DNA of 64,000 bases from Filimonas zeae (GCF_014641615.1 NZ_BMIB01000004.1:868001-932000), one strand, 5' to 3'. Counted from the stretch's first letter, positions 1-9,135 are shown. The notes: generated by a model not told the origin, from the sequence alone. A program made the numbers and translations.

Positions 1-128
1 AACAGTATTCTTACCGGTGGACCTTCCTCATCACGGTATTGTCCGCTTTTTACGCTCCATATAAAAGCAGCCAGAAAAAGTGCAGCTACTGAAATACTCA
101 CTACCAGCAAAAGGATGATTACAGTCAT
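1..128 (-). CDS. ccoS: CcoS, cbb3 oxidase assembly protein (partial, N-terminal part)
   Basis: The minus strand from ATG at 128 to the window edge encodes about 42 residues: a single hydrophobic N-terminal helix (MTVIILLLVVSISVAA...) followed by FIWSVKSGQYRDEEGPP and RIL. The short N-terminal anchor followed by GQY-D-EGP-RIL is the hallmark of CcoS, a small membrane protein needed to load heme and copper into cbb3-type cytochrome c oxidase. It lies downstream of ccoI (same strand), its usual partner, but a plus-strand barrel gene separates them here. The C-terminus is outside the window. Confidence 0.85.
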   Translation of the reverse strand, partial: MTVIILLLVVSISVAALFLAAFIWSVKSGQYRDEEGPPVRIL

Positions 129-283
129 GAATAATGGTATGAATGACGACCCAAAAGTAGACTGACGCCTGACCGTACACCATGATATAACTCAACCTGC
201 CGCCTGATTTTTGTCATGTTTTAACGGCACTGCTATCATTTGAGCATGCTATTTGAGTGTTTTGAATCTTAAATAATACCCAT

Positions 284-1300
284 ATGAAGAAAAACATCAC
301 CGCAGCAGCGATTGCTATTGGCATGTTCACCTCATTGAACCTGCATGCACAGGATAAACCAGCACCGGAAAAGCGTTTTTACATGAAGGTGGCCGGTGGC
401 TATTTCTTCAGCGTATCTCCCGGCCAGTTTCCCAAAGTAGGTTCTTACGATCCGCATGAGATTATTCAAACGCGTAATATGACTACCGGTGCCACTACCG
501 TTGTATCTGACAGAGTACTTACAGGCTCTTATGGCGCTGGTGTAAGAGGAGGCATTACCGCAGGGTTTGATATCAATCAGCATGTGGCCGTGGAATTAAG
601 CGCCAACTATTACCACAGCAAAAAGAACCTGATGACACACCAGCTTACCACCGCAGAGGGCAGCGGCACCCGGCTGGGCGAAGTAGAATCGCACGGCCAT
701 GTTAATGCCATTGACGTAGTACCTGCCATTGTAATAAAAGCAGGTTCGCAGGGCAGGTTTGATCCGTATGTACGCATAGGAGCAGTATTACCTGTATGGG
801 GGCGTTTATATATTGAAACCGATGGTTACCAGGCTGGCGCTGTTGCCGGTTCACCCACGTTGGCTACGCAACTGAACATACACAGAAAGGAAGCAATTAC
901 CCCTAACGCCACCGTTGGCTTTTTGGGAGCACTGGGCGTTACCTGCCGCGCGGGCAACCGTATATCTGTATTCCTGGAAGCAGAATTTAAAACAGTGCCG
1001 GTAAAGGGTAAAAGCAAGGAAGTAAACGAATACAGCGAAACCCTGAACGTGGTGAATACCACGAACGGTTCTGTGGTACGCACCTCTGCAAGAAGTGTAA
1101 ATGATTTATCCACTGCGGAAAGAAGCACTAAATATGTAGATGTACTTACCACCAGCTCTAACACACCCACAGGTGCCACCGACCCTGCCAATCCTACTCA
1201 AACACAGTATAAAGACAATAACAGGCCATCAGACGACCTGAAATCTTACATAAACATCGGCGGTCTGGGTTTTAATGCAGGCATTAAATTCAGAATATAG
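284..1300 (+). CDS. Outer-membrane beta-barrel protein
   Basis: A 338-residue protein with a clear signal peptide (about residues 1-22, ending LNLHAQ before DKPAPEKRFYMKVAGGYFF). The mature part has alternating hydrophobic/polar strands, Gly/aromatic-rich turns and ends in ...GFNAGIKFRI, as expected for an 8- to 12-stranded outer-membrane barrel of the general OmpA/porin-like type. A low-complexity Thr/Ser/Asn stretch around residues 245-310 looks like a surface loop. The specific role is not recognisable. It is transcribed opposite to ccoI and ccoS and sits between them, so it probably has its own promoter in 129-283. Confidence is high for a secreted barrel and low for anything more specific. 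Confidence 0.75.
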   Translation: MKKNITAAAIAIGMFTSLNLHAQDKPAPEKRFYMKVAGGYFFSVSPGQFPKVGSYDPHEIIQTRNMTTGATTVVSDRVLTGSYGAGVRGGITAGFDINQHVAVELSANYYHSKKNLMTHQLTTAEGSGTRLGEVESHGHVNAIDVVPAIVIKAGSQGRFDPYVRIGAVLPVWGRLYIETDGYQAGAVAGSPTLATQLNIHRKEAITPNATVGFLGALGVTCRAGNRISVFLEAEFKTVPVKGKSKEVNEYSETLNVVNTTNGSVVRTSARSVNDLSTAERSTKYVDVLTTSSNTPTGATDPANPTQTQYKDNNRPSDDLKSYINIGGLGFNAGIKFRI

Positions 1301-1319
1301 CCAACATTATAAACCTGCA

Positions 1320-1427
1320 AACAAGGCCCATAGGTTATAGCAGCTTTACCGGCTGTAACAAAACAATAAGCAATTAGTCAGGCTGGATGGCAACCAGCAA
1401 GCTCACCATAACCTGTGGACCTTTGTT
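1320..1427. repeat. Imperfect inverted repeat between convergent genes
   Basis: AACAAGGCCCATAGGTTAT (from 1320) is nearly complementary to ATAACCTGTGGACCTTTGTT (ending 1427), with an approximately 65-nt loop that contains a smaller GCTGG/CCAGC stem. It lies between the stop of the barrel gene and the stop of ccoI, and ends next to a (TG)n run at 1435-1447. It may help end transcription from both sides, but there is no classical hairpin plus U-run. Confidence 0.35.
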
Positions 1428-1451
1428 TTTCTCATGTGTGTGTGTGTATTA

Positions 1452-3881
1452 TCAATTCTTATGCACTGTAGTCTGCACGGTTTTCTTCAGCCGCAGATAC
1501 ACAGCCGCCACGTTACTTAAGCCATACGTAATCAGCAGTATGCTTAAACTGCTGGCGGGCATTAAAATAGCCGCTATCATGGGCGAAAGCCTTGCCTGTA
1601 CGGCAAACCAGATACCCACTATATTATAAAGTATAGATACCACAAACGCTATCATTACCACACGCCTGTTGGCTATACATAAACGTAAAATTCTATCCAG
1701 CGCGCCCAGCTGCCCTACTTCCATAATGGCATCAGATGCCGGCGTAAAGCAATTAGAATCTTCTGTTACGGCAATACCTACATCGGCCTGCTGCAAGGCA
1801 CCGGCGTCATTTAATCCATCTCCAATCATCATTACTCTTATGCCTCTTTGCTGTAAGCGTTGAATTACGCGCAGCTTATCTTCCGGCCCCTGGTTAAACA
1901 GTAGTTGTGAACCCGGTTTTAGTAAAGAGGACAAGTATTGCCTTTCACCTTCGTTATCGCCGCTTAAAATAGTAATGGCATATTTCTTTTGCAGCCGCCC
2001 AAACAATTCAGGCACCTCTGGCCGGTAAGCATTTTTGATTACAAAGCGGCCCCACACCTCCCCTTCCACAGCCAGATATACCACTGCACTGGTAAACGCA
2101 TCTTTCACCGCATTCTCAAGCCCTACCAGTTTGCGGGAGCCCAGCACAATGTTCCGGCCTTCAATAACACCTTCCACACCCTGGCCAGCTGTTTCTTTAA
2201 AACCACGTACCGTAAGCGGCCTGCCAGCGTTGGCCCACTTTACCACAGCCTTGCTCATAGGGTGGTTAGATTGCGCTGCCAGTGAAGCTACCTGTATTTT
2301 CAGTTCAGGCGTTAACTCCCGCCCATCGTACTCTACCGTGCCACCATGTGCCCGTGTAAGTGTACCTGTTTTATCAAAAACCAGATGGTCTATTGCCGCC
2401 ATATCCTCAATTACCTGTGCATTGCGCAGATACAATTGCTGCCTGCCCAGCAGGCGCAGAATATTACCATTGGTAAAAGTATTACTTAACAATAGCGCAC
2501 AGGGGCAGGCTACAATCAGCACCGCAGTTACTGCATTCCATGTATGGCTGCTATCATGCACCAGCCAGTAACCTGCTGCCGCCAATGCAATGGCAAACAC
2601 CATCCAGGTAAAATACCTGCTTAGCAAGTGCACAAAAGAGCGCTCCTCTTCTGCTTTTTTAGCGGGCTCTTCCCCACGGTTCCACAAACGGGTAAGGTAG
2701 CTTTGCGCCACTTCTTTAATTACCAGTATTTCAATATTGCCGCCTACCTGTTTACCACCGGCATATACAATCTCTCCCACTTCTTTTGCCACCGGTGCGC
2801 TTTCTCCGGTTACAAAACTGTAGTCTATCAGCGCCTGCCCGCGGGTAATAATGCCATCTGCCGGAATCAGCTCTTCATTATGTATCAGCAGTGTATCATC
2901 CAGATGAATATCGGGCAGCATTACGGTTTTCTCCGTGTCATTGCTGATACGTGTAACGGCTATGGGGAAATAAGAAGTGTAATCACGCTCAAAATTCAAC
3001 TGGTCATAAGTTTTATCCTGTAACACACGACCTGCCAGCATAAAAAACACGATACCCGACATAGAATCGAAATAACCGCCTCCTGTACCCGAAAACACTT
3101 CGTACAGGCTGCGCACAAACGTTACCAGTACTGCCAGCACAATAGGTGCATCAATATTTAAAAAGCCATGCTTAATTCCTTTCCAGGCGCTTTTGTAAAA
3201 TTCTGAGGCGCTGTAAAAAAATACCGGCAAACTCAAACCCAGATTCAGATACCGGAATACGGAAGACAGGTATTGCTCCTGCACATCAATACCCAGATAC
3301 TCCGGAAAGCTCATGAGCATAATATTGGCAAAGCAAAAACCCGCGATGCCCAGCTTATACAATTTAGATTTATCTGCACCCGGCTTTTGCGCGCCGGATT
3401 GCCGCAGACTGATATAAGGCTCATACCCCACGCTGGTAAGCAGTTCGGCCAGTTGACGGAGACTAAAACTGCGATGATCGAAAAAAACTTCCACCTCTTT
3501 GGTGGGAAAGTTGACTTTAGAAGAAATAACCGCAGGCTGAATACGGTGCAGGTTCTCCAGCAGCCACAAACAACTGCTGCAATGAATCTGAGGCAGATAA
3601 AACGTTACAAAAGATTGCTCTTCGTTAGAAAAGCTAATGAGTGAGCGCCTGACCTTGTCATCATCCAGAAACAAAAACTTGTTCTGGCGAACAGGCCGGC
3701 GCTGACTCAGGCCAGGGTTTAGGGTGATAGCGTAATAATCGCACATATCGCTCTGCTGCAGAATGCCATATACCATACTGCATCCTTCACAACAGAACAC
3801 TTTATCATATTGTAATACTGGTTTATCAGCACAGTCTTCGCCGCAGTGATAACACGTAGTTGCAACCTCGGTAGTAGCCAT
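1452..3881 (-). CDS. ccoI: CcoI/FixI-type copper-translocating P1B-ATPase
   Basis: An 809-residue heavy-metal P-type ATPase. In order: an N-terminal Cys-rich metal-binding module (C10-x2-C, CC-x2-C around 10-34), a ferredoxin-like HMA domain with HCSSC at 100-104, six to eight membrane helices, the actuator TGES at 358-361, the CPC metal-transport motif at 459-461, and the phosphorylation site DKTGTLT at 503-509, followed by the GDGLND hinge. The N-terminal Cys-rich extension plus a degenerate HMA is typical of CcoI/FixI, which supplies copper for cbb3 oxidase maturation, rather than of CopA detoxification pumps. The nearby ccoS supports this. Cu(I) export into the periplasm for oxidase assembly is inferred from the family. 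Confidence 0.9.
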   Translation of the reverse strand: MATTEVATTCYHCGEDCADKPVLQYDKVFCCEGCSMVYGILQQSDMCDYYAITLNPGLSQRRPVRQNKFLFLDDDKVRRSLISFSNEEQSFVTFYLPQIHCSSCLWLLENLHRIQPAVISSKVNFPTKEVEVFFDHRSFSLRQLAELLTSVGYEPYISLRQSGAQKPGADKSKLYKLGIAGFCFANIMLMSFPEYLGIDVQEQYLSSVFRYLNLGLSLPVFFYSASEFYKSAWKGIKHGFLNIDAPIVLAVLVTFVRSLYEVFSGTGGGYFDSMSGIVFFMLAGRVLQDKTYDQLNFERDYTSYFPIAVTRISNDTEKTVMLPDIHLDDTLLIHNEELIPADGIITRGQALIDYSFVTGESAPVAKEVGEIVYAGGKQVGGNIEILVIKEVAQSYLTRLWNRGEEPAKKAEEERSFVHLLSRYFTWMVFAIALAAAGYWLVHDSSHTWNAVTAVLIVACPCALLLSNTFTNGNILRLLGRQQLYLRNAQVIEDMAAIDHLVFDKTGTLTRAHGGTVEYDGRELTPELKIQVASLAAQSNHPMSKAVVKWANAGRPLTVRGFKETAGQGVEGVIEGRNIVLGSRKLVGLENAVKDAFTSAVVYLAVEGEVWGRFVIKNAYRPEVPELFGRLQKKYAITILSGDNEGERQYLSSLLKPGSQLLFNQGPEDKLRVIQRLQQRGIRVMMIGDGLNDAGALQQADVGIAVTEDSNCFTPASDAIMEVGQLGALDRILRLCIANRRVVMIAFVVSILYNIVGIWFAVQARLSPMIAAILMPASSLSILLITYGLSNVAAVYLRLKKTVQTTVHKN

Positions 3882-4031
3882 AACCTTGCATTTGGGGTAC
3901 TAACAGGTACGCCTGCATTTTTTTACATCACATTTCCATTTCAGAAAACATACGTACATGCAGTCATTACCAATTCGAAGGCAAGGTAAAAGCATACTGC
4001 TGCACCGGGAATGAGCAACATCACCGCTACA

Positions 4032-4047
4032 TATGACTGTTGTCATA
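4032..4047. promoter_or_regulatory. Perfect 6-bp dyad TATGAC-N4-GTCATA upstream of ccoI
   Basis: A perfect palindrome (TATGAC TGTT GTCATA) lies about 150 bp upstream of the ccoI start, in the 197-bp gap after the M23 peptidase gene. Two 6-bp half-sites with a 4-bp spacer have the geometry of CRP/FNR-family operators. Oxygen control of cbb3 assembly genes by such regulators is common, so an operator is plausible. It could also be a chance hairpin. Confidence 0.35.
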
Positions 4048-4078
4048 AAGCTGGTCTGATACGGAGGGCCGCTACAGA

Positions 4079-5050
4079 TTAGTCAAAACTCTGGTTGCTG
4101 GCTGCAGCCAGTTTCAGGAGACGATCAAACTGATCGGGAGATAAATCGTTGGAGAAATAATAAACAGGGTCAATACGTTCGCCACTGCGGTGTACCTCGT
4201 AGTGGCAGTGCGGGCCGGTACTTTTACCTGTACTACCCACGTAACCAATCACCTCGCCACGTTTTACATGGTCGCCGGGTTTGGATTTTATTTTATACAT
4301 GTGCCCGTACAGGGTTTCGTAGCCGTAGCCGTGGTTAATTACCACGTGGTTACCATAACCACCGGCATTATAATTCGCTTCTTTAATTACACCGTCTGCT
4401 GTGGCATAAATGGGTGTACCCTGCGGCGCGGCAAAATCCAGCCCGGCGTGAAACTTAGCCACTTTATATACCGGATCAATACGGTACCCAAAGCCGGAAG
4501 CAATACGGTTAAGGTCTTTATTGGCTACGGGCTGAATAGCAGGAATGGCTGCCAGCAGCTTTTCCTTGTTCGTCAGCATTCCGTCAATTTCTTTGTAAGA
4601 TTTTTCCTGGTAGGCCACTCTTTTGGCCAGATTGTTCAGTTGAGAAGTCATTTCCGCTACCAGCTGGGTTTCGCCCATGCCCTGCACCAGTTGCACCTCT
4701 TTATTCTTTTCCATCTCCTTCAGGCGCACACTATCGGGTATAGGGGCGGCTTCAAAAATGGTGCGGTATACATTATTATCCCGGTTCTGCAATTCTGTCA
4801 TCTGCTGTTGAAGCAGGCGTATCTTTTCATTAAAAACCCGGTAGCTCTGTTTCAGATCGTCGTTCTGCTGCTTTAATACTTTTTCTTTAGGGGAGTCAAT
4901 ATACTGAAAGGCGATGGCCACAATAATGGAAGCGGTAACAATAGCAGCCGCCACAAAGCCCAATATTCGTAACAGCTTCACCCTCAATGGAGTTACAAGC
5001 TTCTCGTATCGAAGTGTATGTGTATTATAAAAGTATTTAATTTTTTTCAT
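4079..5050 (-). CDS. Membrane-anchored M23-family peptidoglycan peptidase
   Basis: 323 residues: a basic cytoplasmic N-terminus, one membrane helix at about 28-50, a coiled coil at about 53-165 (heptads rich in Lys/Gln/Leu), and a C-terminal LytM/M23 domain. The zinc and catalytic residues are present: HAGLD (H201, D205), YGH (H250) and HCH (H281, H283), so an active endopeptidase acting on peptidoglycan cross-links in the periplasm is expected. An EnvC/NlpD-like activator role would normally show a lost zinc site, which is not the case here. Divergent from alaS, with about 100 bp between starts. Confidence 0.88.
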   Translation of the reverse strand: MKKIKYFYNTHTLRYEKLVTPLRVKLLRILGFVAAAIVTASIIVAIAFQYIDSPKEKVLKQQNDDLKQSYRVFNEKIRLLQQQMTELQNRDNNVYRTIFEAAPIPDSVRLKEMEKNKEVQLVQGMGETQLVAEMTSQLNNLAKRVAYQEKSYKEIDGMLTNKEKLLAAIPAIQPVANKDLNRIASGFGYRIDPVYKVAKFHAGLDFAAPQGTPIYATADGVIKEANYNAGGYGNHVVINHGYGYETLYGHMYKIKSKPGDHVKRGEVIGYVGSTGKSTGPHCHYEVHRSGERIDPVYYFSNDLSPDQFDRLLKLAAASNQSFD

Positions 5051-5075
5051 CCCACCGCCCTTAAATTTCTTACTT

Positions 5076-5117
5076 TACCTTTGGCCCCTTTGTAAGCCAA
5101 CAAAGATAACGGCTTAC
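5076..5117 (+). promoter_or_regulatory. alaS promoter -7 element and 5' UTR hairpin
   Basis: TACCTTTG at 5076-5083 exactly matches the Bacteroidota -7 consensus TAnnTTTG; no clear -33 TTG is visible. Just downstream, GTAAGCC (5092-5098) and GGCTTAC (5111-5117) form a perfect 7-bp stem with a 12-nt loop near the expected start of the alaS transcript, 31 nt before the ATG. Confidence 0.5.
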
Positions 5118-5148
5118 CTATACGATTTATAAAAACGAAGAATTTTTT

Positions 5149-7773
5149 ATGTTAACCAGCGCAGCTATCAGGCAGCAGTTCCTGGATTTTTTTAAGTCAA
5201 AAGGACATGTTATTGTTCCTTCGGCTCCAATTGTAGTAAAAAACGACCCTACCCTCATGTTCACCAACGCGGGTATGAACCAGTTTAAGGACTATTTCCT
5301 GGGCAACAGAAATCCTGAAAGCACACGCGTGGCCGATACGCAAAAGTGTTTACGCGTTAGCGGTAAGCATAACGATCTGGAAGAGGTAGGGGTAGATACC
5401 TATCACCACACCATGTTTGAAATGCTGGGTAACTGGAGTTTTGGCGATTATTTTAAAACCGAAGCCATTGCCTGGAGCTGGGAATTACTGACAGAAGTAT
5501 ACAAATTAGATAAGGACCGCCTGTACGTAACCATTTTTGAAGGTGACAGCAAAGAAAACCTTCCTAAAGATGAGGAAGCCTACAACGAATGGAAAAAATG
5601 GATTGCAGAAGACCGGATTTTGCTGGGCAATAAAAAAGACAATTTCTGGGAAATGGGCGACACCGGCCCCTGCGGCCCCTGTTCAGAAATTCACGTAGAC
5701 TGCCGCCCCGATGCGGAACGCAAGCTGGTTGATGGCAGCACGCTGGTGAATGCTGATAACCCCCAGGTAATTGAAATCTGGAACAACGTATTCATGCAGT
5801 TTAACCGCATGAAAGATGGCAGCCTGGTACCGCTTCCTGCCAAACACGTAGACACCGGTATGGGCTTTGAAAGGCTGGTGCGCGTAATTCAGGGCAAATC
5901 ATCTAACTACGACACGGATGTATTTACCGGCACCATCGCCGCTACCGAAAAAATTTCTGGTAAAAAGTACGATTACAGTGATACCAGGGAAGCCGTTGCC
6001 TTCCGCGTAATTTCTGACCACATCCGCGCTATTTCTTTTACCATAGCCGATGGTCAGTTGCCTTCTAACACCGGCGCAGGCTATATTATCAGACGTATTC
6101 TGAGAAGAGCTGTACGCTATTACTACTCTTACCTTGATTATAAGCAGCCATTGCTGCACCAGCTGGTGCCGATATTAGCTGCACAGTTTGAGCAGGTATT
6201 TCCCGAACTGCATCAGCAGGTAGATTTTGTAAGCAAAGTAGTACGGGAGGAAGAAGAAGCCTTTTTACGTACACTGGAAAAAGGCCTGAAAAGAATTGAA
6301 GATATTGTTACCGGTGCCGCAGCTTCTAAAACCATTGCCGGTAAAGACGCTTTTGAATTATACGATACCTACGGTTTTCCTTTCGATCTTACCAACCTTA
6401 TAGCTTCTGAAAATAAGTTACAGGTAGATGAAGCCGGTTTTGCCGCAGAAATGGAGCAGCAAAAGCAACGCAGCCGCGCCGCAACTGCCATTGATACGGA
6501 AGACTGGGTAGTACTGCACGATGATGCCAAAGCAGAATTTATCGGCTACGAGCATCTTTCTACCAAAACCCGCGTTACCAAATACCGCAAAGTAAAAGCG
6601 AAGGGCAAAGAAGCTTATCAGCTGGTGCTGGAAAGCACGCCTTTCTATGCAGAAAGTGGTGGACAGGCAGGTGATACCGGTGTACTACAGTTTGAAGAAG
6701 AGCGTATTGATATTATTGATACGAAAAAGGAAAACAACCTTTATATACAACTGGCAGAATCGCTGCCTCAAAATATACATGCCGCAGTATTGGCTGTAGT
6801 GGATGGCCCGCGCAGAAATGCCATCAGCATTCACCACAGTGCTACCCATATGCTGCACGCTGCATTGCGTGAAGTACTGGGTGCGCACGTTGCGCAAAAA
6901 GGCAGTCTGGTAAACAACGAACAACTGCGTTTCGACTTCTCGCATTTTGCCAAGGTAACCGACGAGGAAATTGTCCGCATTGAGCAGATAGTAAACACCA
7001 AAATACGCGAGAACATTCCCGTAGTAATTAAGGAAATGCCGAAGGAAGAAGCCATTCAGATGGGGGCAACCGCACTGTTTGGTGAAAAATATGGCGATGT
7101 GGTACGCGTAGTGGTAATGGACCCCACCTGGTCAATTGAACTTTGTGGCGGTACCCATGTTGGCGCTACCGGTAAACTGGGCTTCTTTAAAATTAAACAC
7201 GAAAGCGCTGTAGCAGCTGGTGTACGCCGTATTGAAGCAATAAGCGGTGCAGTAGCAGAAGCCTATATTCAGGAGCAGTTTACCCAGGCACGGGAAATAA
7301 AGGAATTACTGAAAAACCCGAAAGACCTGGTGAAGGCCATAGAAAACCTGAACGCCGAGGCAACTGAACTGAAAAAACGCATCGAAAGCCTGGAGGCTAA
7401 ACAGCTGGCAGTGCTGAGAGGCGAACTGTTAACGCAGGTAACTATTGTAAACGGCGTTCAGTTTATAGGGGCCGTGGTAGATGGTGGCAGCGGCGATAAC
7501 CTTAAAAAGCTCTGCTTTGATTTGAAGAGCGATCTTACCGGCGATTATGCGGTAGCCCTTGCAGCTGTTGCAGATGGCAAAGCGCAGGTAGCTATATTAT
7601 TGTCAGACAGTCTGGCAGCTGCCAAAGGTCTGGAAGCGCCGAAGATTATCAAAGAGCATATAGCACCGCTGATTAAAGGTGGCGGCGGCGGGCAAAAAAC
7701 ACTGGCAACCGCCGGTGGGCAGGATGCCAGCAATCTGCCACAGGTAATTGAAAAAGTAAAAAGCTTACTATAA
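5149..7773 (+). CDS. alaS: Alanine--tRNA ligase
   Basis: 874 residues, the normal full length for bacterial AlaRS. The N-terminal class II catalytic core begins at the start (motif 1 region FLDFFKSKGH; HHTMFEMLGNWSFGDYFK). The editing domain carries the HxxxH zinc site (HHSATHMLH) and the downstream CGGTH, so hydrolysis of Ser- and Gly-tRNA(Ala) should be intact. The C-terminal coiled coil and the DHHA1-type C-Ala domain end with a Gly-rich GGGGGQKTLATAGG stretch. It charges tRNA(Ala) in the cytoplasm. It has its own promoter and a strong downstream hairpin, so it is probably monocistronic. Confidence 0.98.
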   Translation: MLTSAAIRQQFLDFFKSKGHVIVPSAPIVVKNDPTLMFTNAGMNQFKDYFLGNRNPESTRVADTQKCLRVSGKHNDLEEVGVDTYHHTMFEMLGNWSFGDYFKTEAIAWSWELLTEVYKLDKDRLYVTIFEGDSKENLPKDEEAYNEWKKWIAEDRILLGNKKDNFWEMGDTGPCGPCSEIHVDCRPDAERKLVDGSTLVNADNPQVIEIWNNVFMQFNRMKDGSLVPLPAKHVDTGMGFERLVRVIQGKSSNYDTDVFTGTIAATEKISGKKYDYSDTREAVAFRVISDHIRAISFTIADGQLPSNTGAGYIIRRILRRAVRYYYSYLDYKQPLLHQLVPILAAQFEQVFPELHQQVDFVSKVVREEEEAFLRTLEKGLKRIEDIVTGAAASKTIAGKDAFELYDTYGFPFDLTNLIASENKLQVDEAGFAAEMEQQKQRSRAATAIDTEDWVVLHDDAKAEFIGYEHLSTKTRVTKYRKVKAKGKEAYQLVLESTPFYAESGGQAGDTGVLQFEEERIDIIDTKKENNLYIQLAESLPQNIHAAVLAVVDGPRRNAISIHHSATHMLHAALREVLGAHVAQKGSLVNNEQLRFDFSHFAKVTDEEIVRIEQIVNTKIRENIPVVIKEMPKEEAIQMGATALFGEKYGDVVRVVVMDPTWSIELCGGTHVGATGKLGFFKIKHESAVAAGVRRIEAISGAVAEAYIQEQFTQAREIKELLKNPKDLVKAIENLNAEATELKKRIESLEAKQLAVLRGELLTQVTIVNGVQFIGAVVDGGSGDNLKKLCFDLKSDLTGDYAVALAAVADGKAQVAILLSDSLAAAKGLEAPKIIKEHIAPLIKGGGGGQKTLATAGGQDASNLPQVIEKVKSLL

Positions 7774-7784
7774 ACATACCAGCA

Positions 7785-7819
7785 GTTCAAAGCCTCCCAC
7801 GTGGAGGCTTTGAACTTTT
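7785..7819 (+). terminator. Terminator after alaS
   Basis: A perfect 13-bp stem, GTTCAAAGCCTCC (7785-7797) and GGAGGCTTTGAAC (7803-7815), with loop CACGT and a short T-run (CTTTTA), 12 nt after the alaS stop codon. Confidence 0.8.
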
Positions 7820-8136
7820 ATAGCCCGGCGCTCAGTTTTAAATTACCAACCCGCATATATTAGCCGATAGCATTCCCGATCAATCAGACAGCTATTTGAT
7901 TCGATGGGAGAAATGTCCCGTTCAACCCGACAATCAATCAAAAGACTTTCAAGCGATTCAAAATTGCCGTAAAATTATCCGGACAGAATGCATATTTACA
8001 ACTGGCTGACGCAATTGGCGCCATTAACATGCTTTGTTTCATTGGCAGTACTTTAACATTTGCGAACACCTTCGTATTTAAATTTGTTCACTATATTTGA
8101 TCTACTAAAATATTCGTAGAACTAAAAACGAGCACT
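7820..8136. other. Intergenic region before the PDZ gene
   Basis: The 363-bp gap after alaS contains the terminator, an AT-rich stretch and the PDZ-gene promoter elements at 8059-8099. No convincing coding frame, tRNA or repeat was seen in 7820-8050. Confidence 0.5.
8059..8099 (+). promoter_or_regulatory. Probable promoter(s) of the double-PDZ gene
   Basis: Two exact TAnnTTTG -7 elements lie in tandem: TAAATTTG (8079-8086) and TATATTTG (8092-8099). A TTTG at 8059-8062 sits 16 bp before the first, slightly short of the usual -33/-7 spacing. The ATG is at 8137. Confidence 0.5.
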
Positions 8137-9135
8137 ATGCCAACGCTTATTACAAAAGTTGCAGGACTGCTATGCCTTACTCTAATGGGCTCCGGAGCCT
8201 TTTATGCGCAAAAGCCTTCTGATAAAAAAGAAGAAAGCATTATCATCCGCAAAAAAGGTGGTAAGGAAGAAAAAACAACCATCATTATTGATGGTGATAA
8301 TATTACCGTTAATGGTAAACCACTGGATAAATTCAACGATTCTTCGTTAGAAGTAAAACGGTTTAAAGAGTTTAACAGCCTTCGCTTCCGTAACGGCAGG
8401 CAAGCATTTGGCCCTGAGTTTTCAGAAAGGGTAAAAGTATCGCCACGTGTTAACGTTCGCGCTGTTGGCAACCGTGCCGTACTGGGTGTGATTACCGAAA
8501 AAGATGAAAAGGGTGCCAGAATAGCGGAGGTTACACCCGAAAGCGGCGCTGCCAAAGCTGGTCTGGAGCAGAATGATATTATTATTGCTATTAACGACAG
8601 TACAGTTACCGATCATAATGATCTGGCAAAGGCAGTAAGCAAATACAAACCGGAAGACAAAGTAGTAGTTACTTACCTGCGCAACGGTAAAAAGAGTACC
8701 GCAACCGCAACATTGGGCAAAAGCGAACTACGCACTGTAAAAGGTTTCCACTGGAACAATGAAGATGGCTATACCCGCTTTGATATACCAGACAGGCTGG
8801 AATTTCCACGCATGGAAGGCTTTGCCGATATTGACCGGTTGGTACTGGGCGAGCGCAAACTACGCCTGGGCTTACAGGTACAGGATACAGAAGATGGCAA
8901 CGGCTTAAAAGTGCTGGAAGCCGGAGCTGAAAGCCCCGCTGCCAAAGCAGGCATAGAAAAGGATGATATTATTACCGGAGTAAACGGTAAAAAAATACAA
9001 TCAGCAGAAGCGTTAAGAGAAGAACTGAAAGAGGTAAAAGAAGGTGATACCATAACAGTAGACATACTTCGTGGTAATAATAAGAAAACAGTTCAGGTGA
9101 AGTTTGCTAAAAAGCTGAAAATAACCAACCTCTAG
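8137..9135 (+). CDS. Secreted protein with two PDZ domains, no protease domain
   Basis: 332 residues. Signal peptide at about 1-25 (ends GAFYAQ). A charged linker (KKEESIIIRKKGGKEEK, IIIDGDNITVNGK) is followed by PDZ1 at about 110-190 (AVLGVITE... AAKAGLEQNDIIIAIND) and PDZ2 at about 240-325 (LRLGLQVQ... AAKAGIEKDDIITGVNGKKI). Paired PDZ domains like these normally follow a DegP/HtrA trypsin domain, but no H-D-S catalytic domain is present. It probably binds C-termini of envelope proteins in the periplasm or at the outer membrane as a scaffold or chaperone-like factor. No partner is visible; its own promoter and a downstream hairpin isolate it. Confidence 0.8.
   Translation: MPTLITKVAGLLCLTLMGSGAFYAQKPSDKKEESIIIRKKGGKEEKTTIIIDGDNITVNGKPLDKFNDSSLEVKRFKEFNSLRFRNGRQAFGPEFSERVKVSPRVNVRAVGNRAVLGVITEKDEKGARIAEVTPESGAAKAGLEQNDIIIAINDSTVTDHNDLAKAVSKYKPEDKVVVTYLRNGKKSTATATLGKSELRTVKGFHWNNEDGYTRFDIPDRLEFPRMEGFADIDRLVLGERKLRLGLQVQDTEDGNGLKVLEAGAESPAAKAGIEKDDIITGVNGKKIQSAEALREELKEVKEGDTITVDILRGNNKKTVQVKFAKKLKITNL

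Noticed and set aside
1403..1435. Mini ORF MRKTKVHRLW on the minus strand with the same ACATGAGAAA start as the susC leaders
   Set aside because: Only 10 codons, no susC or conserved element follows, and it overlaps the imperfect inverted repeat; the resemblance is probably chance.
1435..1447. TG dinucleotide run as a possible phase-variation tract
   Set aside because: Located past the ccoI stop and outside any promoter or coding frame, so slippage would have no evident effect.
2035..2571. 178-codon plus-strand frame opposite ccoI
   Set aside because: Lies fully antisense to a conserved P-type ATPase and has no recognisable motifs or start context.
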